The notes beneath the pieces were generated by a model that ran no database searches, was not told the DNA's origin, and saw nothing but the letters and a program-made list of their open reading frames with translations. A stretch of 30,492 nucleotides of DNA from Chrysochromulina tobinii (taxonomy: Eukaryota > Haptophyta > Prymnesiales > Chrysochromulinaceae), in contig JWZX01003040.1 in NCBI GenBank assembly GCA_001275005.1, positions 1-30,492 of the forward strand, in the 5' to 3' direction. Below, in pieces: positions 16,003-23,243 of this stretch. A program made the translations under genes and the position numbers. Position 1 is the stretch's first letter, and each line of letters begins with the position of its first letter.

Positions 16003-19000
16003 ATGCACCCATCCCGTAGACCGTTCGCGGCGCCTGTTCACTCGGCGTTCTCGGCCCCCGGCGATATGAAGTCGCGCCTCAGTAATGCACGGGCCACCGC
16101 GTCGGAGGGCGAGGCGCTAGACCTGAAAAAAAGCATCCTCCTTTTCAGCAACTCGAACGCTGGCCTCGGCAACTCGAACAATCGCATCAAACTCCTGCAA
16201 CAGATGGTCAAGGAGGGCCTCTCGGCCACGGCACAGCTCGAGGACCAGCTGTTGCCAAGCAAGGCGGATCTTTCGCGTTGGTTCCCCGAAACACCCGCGT
16301 CACCGCCAACGCGGCTCCTCGTTTCGCCGCGCAGGCCTGCTTCTGCCCGAGCCGCGCCGCCTAGCAGGCATGTCGCGCATGCTGAGGGCTCCTCTGCCAC
16401 GTCCTCCACCAGCGGCGTGCCATCTTCGGCGCGGCCAGCGTCTGCATGCACATGCACCTCTGCCATGTCCTCGGTCAGCGGCGCGCCATCTTCGGCGCGG
16501 CCAGCGTCTGCAGGTGCATGCTCCTCTTCCATGTCCTCGGCCAGAGGCGCGCCGTCTTCGGCGCGGCCAGCGTCCGCTCGCACAGGCTTCTCTGACAGGT
16601 CCTCGATCACCGGCGCGCCGTCTTCGACGCGCCCATCTTTTGCAGCGCCGGCGTCCCGACGTGGCTTGGAGGCGCCAGGCGCATCCGTCGCCTTCGCTGC
16701 CAAGGCGCCGCTGGCAGACGTGGACGACGACAAGGCCGAGCCGGCGAATACGACCGAAGCGATGCGCGCCGTGCTGTCGGAATGGATGGCGAGCTACTCG
16801 GAGGACGAGACGGCGTTTGCCTCCAAGGCCGTCTTCATCGAGATGCGCCTACGCCAGGCGCTCGCGTGCTCCGCGAGCATCGGCGTACCCAACCAGTTCC
16901 GGTGCGCGATCGTCTGCGACGCGTGGGAGAGGGTGGTGCCTTTCACCGGCCGCCTCGAGAGCATGCTCAAGCTCCTTTGGTCGGAGCTGCTGCGCTGCCT
17001 ATTCGTCGACTACGCGCCTAATATGGTGGGAGCGGGCGCCAAGGCCTACGCCGCGCGCACGCCGTTCTTTGTCGAGGCCCAACGGCTGCAGCGCGTGCAA
17101 GAGGCGGCCGCTGTCAAGATGCGAGCATGGGAGATTCAGCGCGAGCAGGAGCTCATGGTGGTCGCGGAGCGGAATAAGGCGATCAACCACACGCTCGGTG
17201 CGTGGAATCGCGCTCTTGGCTTCTCAGCGGGCACTAAGCAAGACCCGGCCATTGCCGAGCAGCTCTCCGTGCTCGCGGGGAGTCTGCGCGAGGCGAACTC
17301 AGAGGCGGGCGAGCTTTCTCGTCAAGCGTCCACCGAGCCACGTCAGCGCTGCCGGCAGGCGTTTGAGCAGCTAACGCCAGAGGAGCAGGCGAGCTTCGTC
17401 CTCGAGACAGCCCTTGCCGCTCCGAGCGCCGCTGATTGGCTGGCGGGCCGTTCGCACGACGAGAGTGCACGCACGCTCGCGCCCATGCTGAGCAAGATGC
17501 CCAAGGAGGAGCAAGAAAGTCTCTTCGATGCCCTTGCCGAGGCACTCGGCCTGTCGCCCCTCCGCCGTTCGTTACCAACCGAAAGCGCCACCGCGGGCGC
17601 TCAGGCCGCCGCAGGCATTGACGCCAATGCAGGCAGGGACGCCGCCGCTGCTGTCTCTGCGACGCACAGCCTGGGCTCAAGCGATGGCGCCGGTGGCGGT
17701 GCGAGTGCTGCTGCAAAGGGTGGCAGCGCCCTCTCTAGAATCCAGCGGTCCAGCATCGGCAAGGTGCTCAGCCAGCAGCAGTCACTCTCACCGGCGCAAG
17801 ACACCGTGCTCGCACACCGAACGGCGGCCCTTGCGTCCAGCGTCGGTAATGCACCGGGACCGGTGCCGGCGTCGGTGCTTTTGTCAGCGGTGCCACGCGA
17901 GGGTGCGGCCGCGGGCGCGGCCGGTGAGAGGTTGCCTGTAGCGATCCCGATCGCCATACCCGGCAGCGGGCTCGAGAGATGGCGGCAGCGCGAGGAGGAG
18001 CTCATCACGGCGCTCAAGGCGGGGCAGGAGCGCGAGGCACGCGCCGAGGCGCGGCTTGGCGGGCTGCAGGCGCAGCTGCGTGACTCTGCGGCAACGGGTG
18101 CGCGACGCGTGGCGCAGCTGCAGCAGGAGCATGCCGCGGCGCACGCGAAGCTTCAGAAGCAGCTCGGCGAGCTACGTGATCAGCTCGGCGCCGCTCAGGT
18201 GGAGTCGTCCAGAGCGCAGCTTCTGTGCGAGGTGGCGCAGGCGACCGAACAGAGCGCAAGTCGCGCCGTCCGCCGGCTCGACGCACGGCTCGACGCGGAA
18301 TGGGAGAGGCGGAACGCGCTCGAGAAGCTCGTCTCCGAGTACGAGCGCCGTGCCGAGCAGGCCGAACGCGAGGCCTTGACCGAGCGCGACCGGAAGCTTG
18401 CGGCCGAGTCGTCTGCCGCCGTCGCGGCCGAGCGCGCAGCTGCCACCGTCGCCGACCTTAAGCAACGGCTTGCCGCGGCACTGCAGCTGGTGACGGGCTC
18501 CAGTGCGCAGCAGGCGGCGGATGAGTCGGCGGCTGCCACAGCGGCGGCGGCCTTGGCCGCGGCGGAGGCGGATCGGAGGCTTCAGATCGAGAGGCATGTG
18601 CTCGAAGATCGGCTGATGGCGGTTGAGGCGGCGCTGGCGGCCGCGCGGATGGACTTGGTAGACCGAACTGAGCGGGAGCACACCCTGGTCGCGAGCGAGA
18701 CGCAGCTCGCTCGCGTCGAGATCGAACGTCTCGAACTCGAGCTCGCGCGCACGCGTGAGGACGCCGAGGCGAGTGTCGAGACGCGGATTCGGCTCGCCCT
18801 CGAAGTGCAGGGACGGCGCGAGGCGGAGCTGTGCGATCAGAAACTCGCGGCTGCGACGGCTCTCGCCGCCACGGCCGCCAAGCAGGCGCAGGCCGAAGCT
18901 GAGGCGACCAAGGCCACCGCACTCGCCGAGATGCAGGCCGAGATGCAGGCCGAGACAGAGCGCCGGCTCGCCGCCCAGCGCGAGGCAGTGCAGGCGCAGG

Positions 19001-19092
19001 CGCAGACCGCACTCCTCCACGCGCAGCTCCGTGCCGACCAGCCACTCGGGCCCTCGACGGGGCTCGCACTGCCAACAGCTACGCGGGCGTAG
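16003..19092 (+). CDS. Long coiled-coil protein with a helical N-terminal domain; possibly flagellar or centrosomal
   Basis: The product is 1,029 residues from ATG 16003, or 1,008 from ATG 16066; the frame is open further upstream, where it would overlap the Myb gene. The N-terminus has a short conserved-looking segment (about 16110-16280: a KKSILLFSNSN motif and an LLQQMVKEGL helix). A Ser/Ala/Pro region with a 22-residue tandem repeat follows (about 16386-16645). A helical domain lies at about 16760-17220 (MRAVLSEWMASY, FRCAIVCDAWERVV, LLWSELLRCLF), resembling the N-terminal domains of some flagellar coiled-coil proteins, though I cannot name the family. From about 17970 to 19040 it is a continuous Glu/Arg/Ala/Gln-rich coiled coil. 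It has no motor, kinase or membrane segment. A structural or scaffold role is inferred from shape only. Confidence 0.82.
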   Translation: MHPSRRPFAAPVHSAFSAPGDMKSRLSNARATASEGEALDLKKSILLFSNSNAGLGNSNNRIKLLQQMVKEGLSATAQLEDQLLPSKADLSRWFPETPASPPTRLLVSPRRPASARAAPPSRHVAHAEGSSATSSTSGVPSSARPASACTCTSAMSSVSGAPSSARPASAGACSSSMSSARGAPSSARPASARTGFSDRSSITGAPSSTRPSFAAPASRRGLEAPGASVAFAAKAPLADVDDDKAEPANTTEAMRAVLSEWMASYSEDETAFASKAVFIEMRLRQALACSASIGVPNQFRCAIVCDAWERVVPFTGRLESMLKLLWSELLRCLFVDYAPNMVGAGAKAYAARTPFFVEAQRLQRVQEAAAVKMRAWEIQREQELMVVAERNKAINHTLGAWNRALGFSAGTKQDPAIAEQLSVLAGSLREANSEAGELSRQASTEPRQRCRQAFEQLTPEEQASFVLETALAAPSAADWLAGRSHDESARTLAPMLSKMPKEEQESLFDALAEALGLSPLRRSLPTESATAGAQAAAGIDANAGRDAAAAVSATHSLGSSDGAGGGASAAAKGGSALSRIQRSSIGKVLSQQQSLSPAQDTVLAHRTAALASSVGNAPGPVPASVLLSAVPREGAAAGAAGERLPVAIPIAIPGSGLERWRQREEELITALKAGQEREARAEARLGGLQAQLRDSAATGARRVAQLQQEHAAAHAKLQKQLGELRDQLGAAQVESSRAQLLCEVAQATEQSASRAVRRLDARLDAEWERRNALEKLVSEYERRAEQAEREALTERDRKLAAESSAAVAAERAAATVADLKQRLAAALQLVTGSSAQQAADESAAATAAAALAAAEADRRLQIERHVLEDRLMAVEAALAAARMDLVDRTEREHTLVASETQLARVEIERLELELARTREDAEASVETRIRLALEVQGRREAELCDQKLAAATALAATAAKQAQAEAEATKATALAEMQAEMQAETERRLAAQREAVQAQAQTALLHAQLRADQPLGPSTGLALPTATRA
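16386..16645 (+). repeat. 66-bp (22-residue) tandem repeat, about four copies
   Basis: Units start at 16401, 16467, 16533 and 16599 (the last partial and more diverged). Each codes a Ser/Ala/Pro-rich block containing GAPSSARPAS or a close variant. The copies keep frame and differ mostly by point changes. Confidence 0.92.
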
Positions 19093-19735
19093 GCAGCACT
19101 GGCCGCCACTCACCCGAAACCGTTCAGATTTTGCCGTGAAACTGGAGCACGGTATACGCATTCAAGACTCTGCAATTCTGACGATCATGCCGACATGCGA
19201 CGATGCTGATGACGATCTCGGGATCACGGCCTCGGCGGTCGGTTATGTGAACTGTCGGCGACCGGTCCGATTAGGCCAGCATACGGCTGGCGGTTCCAAG
19301 TAAGACGAGTACGAATCGAGTCCCGCTGGCGGAGAAGGGGTTCACGTCCCCCGCAGTTAAGTAGGTGGCAATATCCCAGAGAGTTACGCTAGTCACACAC
19401 TGCGTGCTCGGCCGACACTGGTCACTGCGCGAACGAAAAACCGATAAAGAGGAGCTATAATAAAACAAAAGGAACGATAAGATAATTCACAAGTAATTCA
19501 CAAGACAATAGAACTCGACGCGTATAGACTGTTCATCCGCGATCCACACCGAACCGCTTAGATACGTAAGGCCACACGCCGGTCATGCGTAGGACCTGCA
19601 CACCGTATAGGCTTGCCGGAATTCGTTGTGTGCATGCAGGCGGTTCCGTGCCCAGCGAAATGCGTAGCACATACACGATCTCCCTCCGCGTTCACTTGAG
19701 ACGCGCACCACATCCTCTCCGCACGACTCCGCACT
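19093..19735. other. Convergent intergenic region (643 bp)
   Basis: This lies between the stop of the coiled-coil gene and the stop of the minus-strand transporter gene, so it should contain both 3' untranslated regions. It is the most A/T-rich long stretch in the left two thirds of the window (about 19430-19510) and carries a direct 11-bp repeat, taattcacaag, at 19483-19493 and 19494-19504. I could not support a tRNA or other RNA gene in it. Confidence 0.6.
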
Positions 19736-20785
19736 CTACGGCTTGATGAGGGGCGTCCCTTCCTTTGGAGCCTCCGCATCGGCTGCGGGCGGCTTGGGCG
19801 CAGGCTTCTGCAGGTTGAGGTATGAGTATGTGACGAGTGAGGCGACGACAATGGCCACGCCAGACCAGCTGACTGGGTCGGCGACGCCGATCTGCACCGC
19901 TGAGACCACGATGAGAAAAACCTTGACGCCGCTGCCTCCGACAGTGTTCGTGAGCGCGGTCGTGAATCTGATGAAGTAGAAGTTGGACATGTTGAAGCAA
20001 AAGGCCATGAGACTACCGCAGATGATGATAATGATGCCAATGCCGCGCGTGTTTGGGTCCGCCAGGTACGCGATGCTCTGCTCGCGCTCGTCAAGGCACG
20101 CCCAGGTGATCAACATGCAGACGAAGGCGATGCAGCAGTCGTATACGAGCACAACGGTCGTGTCGAGCTTGGGCAAGTCGCCCAGGAGACCGCTGGTAAG
20201 CATCATGACGAGGACGGGCTTGATCGAGCACGCCAACAGGCCGATGAGGCACATGATCACACCCATGGCCTGGGAGCCGCCCTTGTCGGTCGAGATCTTG
20301 TACCAAACCGAGAGCACTGAGCCGACGCAAAGGCAGAAGACGACGAAGATCATCAAGGGCGAGTACGTCTTCTTGGCGAACAGGTACGAGAAGAACATGG
20401 TTGGCATGGGCATAGTCGCCTTGATTGCCTGGTTCAGGAAGAGCGACATCAGCGCGAGGCTCGCGTTGTTGAGCCCGTTCATGAGGAACGAGCAGAGGCC
20501 CATTGGAATGATGAGCAACTTGTAGTCCCACGCCTGTGCGAACGTGGGACCGCCCAGTTTGGGTTTGATGACCAGCAGCTGCAGCAGATATGCAGCGATG
20601 GCCGAGACGAGCATGTGGAACATCGTATAGAACCAGGTGAAGTGAAAGCCCGGCCACGAGTCCTTTCGGAGCGCCCACGAATTGAACTCGTTGAGCCCAA
20701 TGTTGAAGCCGACGAACAAGAAGATCACGAGGACCTGCTTCCAGAGTTCATGCTCCTCACCGGTGTCGACATGCGCGCCACCCAT
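19736..20785 (-). CDS. Nucleotide-sugar/triose-phosphate-type transporter (drug/metabolite transporter superfamily)
   Basis: A 349-residue protein with about ten membrane segments, the usual size and layout of the SLC35/TPT family of antiporters. These exchange nucleotide sugars or phosphorylated compounds across Golgi, ER or plastid membranes. The family's hallmark halves are visible: LNNASLALMSLFLNQAIKA followed by MPTMFFSYLFAKKTYS (about 105-142), and in the second half TNTVGGSGVKVFLIVVSAVQ with DPVSWSGVAIVV (about 279-315). It has no plastid presequence, so an endomembrane location is more likely. The tail carries E-G-T-P-L-I, matching the acidic dileucine pattern [DE]xxxL[LI] used for endosomal or lysosomal sorting. 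The substrate cannot be told from sequence. The ATG is at 20785-20783. Confidence 0.9.
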   Translation of the reverse strand: MGGAHVDTGEEHELWKQVLVIFLFVGFNIGLNEFNSWALRKDSWPGFHFTWFYTMFHMLVSAIAAYLLQLLVIKPKLGGPTFAQAWDYKLLIIPMGLCSFLMNGLNNASLALMSLFLNQAIKATMPMPTMFFSYLFAKKTYSPLMIFVVFCLCVGSVLSVWYKISTDKGGSQAMGVIMCLIGLLACSIKPVLVMMLTSGLLGDLPKLDTTVVLVYDCCIAFVCMLITWACLDEREQSIAYLADPNTRGIGIIIIICGSLMAFCFNMSNFYFIRFTTALTNTVGGSGVKVFLIVVSAVQIGVADPVSWSGVAIVVASLVTYSYLNLQKPAPKPPAADAEAPKEGTPLIKP

Positions 20786-21160
20786 TTTACGCGCTAGTTT
20801 TCAGCCGCGGTGGTGTTCGGAACGGGCTCGTCCTGCAGGGTGTGGGCTTGCCTGAAAGACTCCTTCTTTAGGGCTTTAGAAAACGACCCAAATTAGGACG
20901 AGGAAAGTTTCCACACAGTAGATTTTTGCTGCAGTCTTGCCAAGAATCAACTGACCTCCAAAAATCTTCATAAGTATAGAAATATAGCAGAGTTTGCGGA
21001 GCGCGAGCGGGTCTCACTGGCTCTGGGGGAGACGCGATTGTCACTGAGCTCTGAGGGTACTGTCTTGGAGCGGAGGGTCCGCACGCAGCACGACGGGGCC
21101 ACGCGTGCCACTCACTCCACAGGGCGTGGTTCGAGGGCGAGAGGCGAGAGACATATGCGT
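20786..21160. promoter_or_regulatory. Intergenic region upstream of the transporter (375 bp)
   Basis: This holds the promoter of the transporter and the 3' region of the Cys-rich repeat gene, both on the minus strand. The part at about 20875-21000 is clearly A/T-rich relative to its surroundings, with short ATA-rich stretches but no convincing TATA box at the right spacing. No gene is visible. Confidence 0.5.
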
Positions 21161-22977
21161 CTATTGCGCGCCGCTAAGCGCTGTCTCGAGCGCCTCGGCC
21201 TCTGCATCAGTCTCCACAGCACCGCCATACTCGTACGAATCCTTGTAGGGACGCGGGTCTGACGAATCCTTGTAGGGACGCGCGTCTGACGCAGCTGACG
21301 AATCCTTGTAGGGACGCGGGTCTGACGAATCCTTGTAGGGACGCGCGTCTGACGCAGCTGACGAATCCTTGTAGGGACGCGGGTCTGACGCAGCTGCGCA
21401 AATGTGGGCTGTCAGGAACGGCTTGTCCGTGCTGCTGGAGGCAAGGCTGCTCGATACAGCGCTCATGTCCGCAGCGGCAGACATTCGCATATCTGCCTCT
21501 TGCTCTGTCTCACCGGATGGTCCTGCGCCATTCTGAGCGCCATTCTGAGCGCCGATCGCCGGTGCCCGCCGCACCGGCGACGGCTGCGGCGAGGCACCTC
21601 TCACACGGAGCCCGGCATCGGGCGGTCGTCCGAAGCCGTTGGGTGATCGGGCGACCCTGGACGACAACGGCGAGCGCGCCGAGACGGCGCTCCTCGGCCG
21701 TTCGGACGGCGCTCGAGACGGCGCGCGCAGCGGGCTATGAAGTTGCACGCCGTCCGGATGCACCCCGATCTCGACTGCGGCGGGCCATCCGGTGCCCCCG
21801 ATCGGGAAAAGGCGAGCGCCCGGCGGGGAGAAGCGCACGTCGCCGTGCATCTTGTTCATGCGGCCGTCTGGGCTGCCCAGGAGGGGTGGCTGGCCTCCCA
21901 TGTTGGCGAGGGGCGGGTCGAGGGGCGGCTGCCACTCATGGGTGAAGAGGTACCCCTGCATCATCTTCTCCATGTCGTCGCGCACCCACTTGGGCTGATC
22001 ATGCAGTCGGCTCATCGTGAGAGGCCCCATCCCATAGAGGGCTCGGAGGTCGACCCGCGGACACGTGGCCTGCGCGAGCTTGGCCTGCTCGCGATTCGGA
22101 CGCGCAATCAAGAGCCATCAAGAGCAATCGAGTGCAATCAAGAGCAATCAAGAGCAATCAAGTGCAATCAAGAGCAATCGCGCACCTGCTCGCGATTTGG
22201 ACGCGTCTCGCACCACGGGCATGGCTGGCCCTTGGTCTTCCACATCCCACAGCCCATGCCGCCCACCGAGCCGCCGCCGCATCGCTCCTTCCTGTGCGTG
22301 AGCGCCTGAGGAGTGCCCGGGACGACGCTAAAAGTGGCGGGCTCCTCAAATCCTTGAGAGTGCAAGGATCGACGACTGCTGCCCATGGGCGTGCCGCTGC
22401 TGTCCATGGGGACCAGCTGGCACGCCTGATTCCATCCCAGCTCCACCGCCTCCTGCCGATCCTGTGCGGCCTGCGCCTGCATCCGATTCGGACGCGCCTC
22501 ACAGTGCGGGCACATCTGCCCGATCGTCTTCCACATGCCGCAGCCCATGCCGCTGACATTGCCGCCACCGCACCGCTCCTTTGTGTGGACCATCAGCCGG
22601 TCGCGCGAGCCTGCCGACGAGCGCCGATGCAGCGAGGCCTTTGGCCCATCCCCCGAGTAGAGGTACTCGTTCATAATCTCCTGCGTCATCCCCGCAGCGG
22701 AGCTCGGCCGCTTCTCGGGTGTTGGGTCGCGGAAGCCCCATTTGTCGTTGCGGTCTGATACTCGGTGCATGGCCTGGGCGAGTTTGGCCTGCGATCGGTT
22801 GGGCCGCGTCTCGCAGTGGGGGCAAGGTTGCCCCTTGGTCTTCCACAGCCCACAGCCCATGCCAGAGACTCCGCCGCCGCCGCAGCGCTCCTTGACGTGA
22901 GTTTTTGAAAACGTTTGCGAGGTGCCTCCGTACCACTTGTCGGGGACGAGGTGGCGACGGTGGTCCAGGTACAGCAT
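21161..22977 (-). CDS. Spliced protein with three copies of a C-x9-C-x9-C-x2-C motif
   Basis: The coding sequence is two exons, 22977-22186 and 22084-21161, joined across a 101-base GT-AG intron; the product is 571 residues. Three copies of one motif occur, with Cys at 32/42/52/55, 136/146/156/159 and 233/243/253/256. The consensus is KERCGGGxVxGMGCGxWKTxG, then QxCPxCExRPNRxQAxxAQ. Four Cys at fixed spacing suggest a small zinc-binding fold. Copies 1 and 3 are each followed by a similar helical segment (MTQEIMNEYLYSGD and DMEKMMQGYLFTHEW). The C-terminal half is Pro/Ser/Arg-rich with a conserved FSPPGARLFPIGG block and a repeated RPYKDS array. Splicing is strongly supported because it restores PNREQ-AKLAQA, matching copy 1 (PNRSQAKLAQA). 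The ATG at 22977 follows low-complexity open frame upstream. I know no named family. Confidence 0.85.
21237..21395 (-). repeat. Alternating 27/36-bp repeat array coding RPYKDS units
   Basis: Five units start at 21237, 21264, 21300, 21327 and 21363, so spacings alternate 27, 36, 27, 36. This gives a 63-bp higher-order unit. Each codes D(P/A)RPYKDS, with or without a SAAS spacer. The array is in frame near the C-terminus of the Cys-rich repeat protein. Confidence 0.95.
22085..22185 (-). other. GT-AG intron (101 bp) bounded by a 20-bp direct repeat
   Basis: The donor CAG|GTGCGC is at 22186/22185 and the acceptor GCAG|GCC at 22085/22084. The last 20 bases of the intron (22085-22104) repeat the last 20 bases of the upstream exon (22186-22205) at 19 of 20 positions. 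The 81 bases between are mainly a decamer array. The length is not a multiple of 3, and reading through it meets an in-frame stop four sense codons past the exon (V-R-D-C-S then TGA), so retention would truncate the protein. Confidence 0.88.
22105..22184. repeat. Decamer tandem array (caatcaagag) inside the intron
   Basis: Seven consecutive 10-bp units and a partial eighth, with single-base variants (ccatcaagag, caatcgagtg, caatcaagtg). It fills almost the whole intron apart from the 20-bp terminal duplication. Confidence 0.95.
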
Positions 22978-23243
22978 GATTCTTGATCCAGGAGGTTCGT
23001 TATGCACGGCAGAGCACCTGAATGGGAATGGAAGGGCGGCCAGGAGGGAGACACACGAACGAGGTTTCGAGCCCGAAACGGTTTGGTTCACGTGCGTAAC
23101 CGTCGTGAGCATGTAAAAATGCAAACCCGCGTGGCCAGTTTTCCTATACGTTGATTGGCTTTCAAACTCGCCCGTAACAATTAACGCACACACGCTCGTC
23201 CAGGCTATAAAAGGATTGCTGACGCCGCAGCGACACCAGCACC
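22978..23243 (+). promoter_or_regulatory. Divergent promoter region with a TATA box at 23206-23213
   Basis: The 266 bases separate the Cys-rich repeat gene (minus) from the fusion gene (plus). TATAAAAG at 23206-23213 lies 38 bases before the plus-strand ATG, so transcription would start within a few bases of the coding region, implying a very short leader. The ATG context is caccATGt. Confidence 0.7.

Noticed and set aside
19250-19358. Possible tRNA: aactgtc pairs with cgcagtt, and GGGGTTCACGTCCCC resembles a T-arm
   Set aside because: The T-loop lacks the invariant A58, the span of 109 bases is too long without a clear intron, one acceptor pair fails, and no D-arm can be drawn.
21237-21395. 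Regular repeats that could be taken for a CRISPR array
   Set aside because: There are no unique spacers; spacings alternate 27/36, the array is in frame with a eukaryotic protein, and no cas gene is present.
22168-22185. Stop codon after the third Cys-rich copy, read as a truncated gene or pseudogene
   Set aside because: The 101-base GT-AG intron restores the motif exactly as in copy 1, so splicing explains it better.
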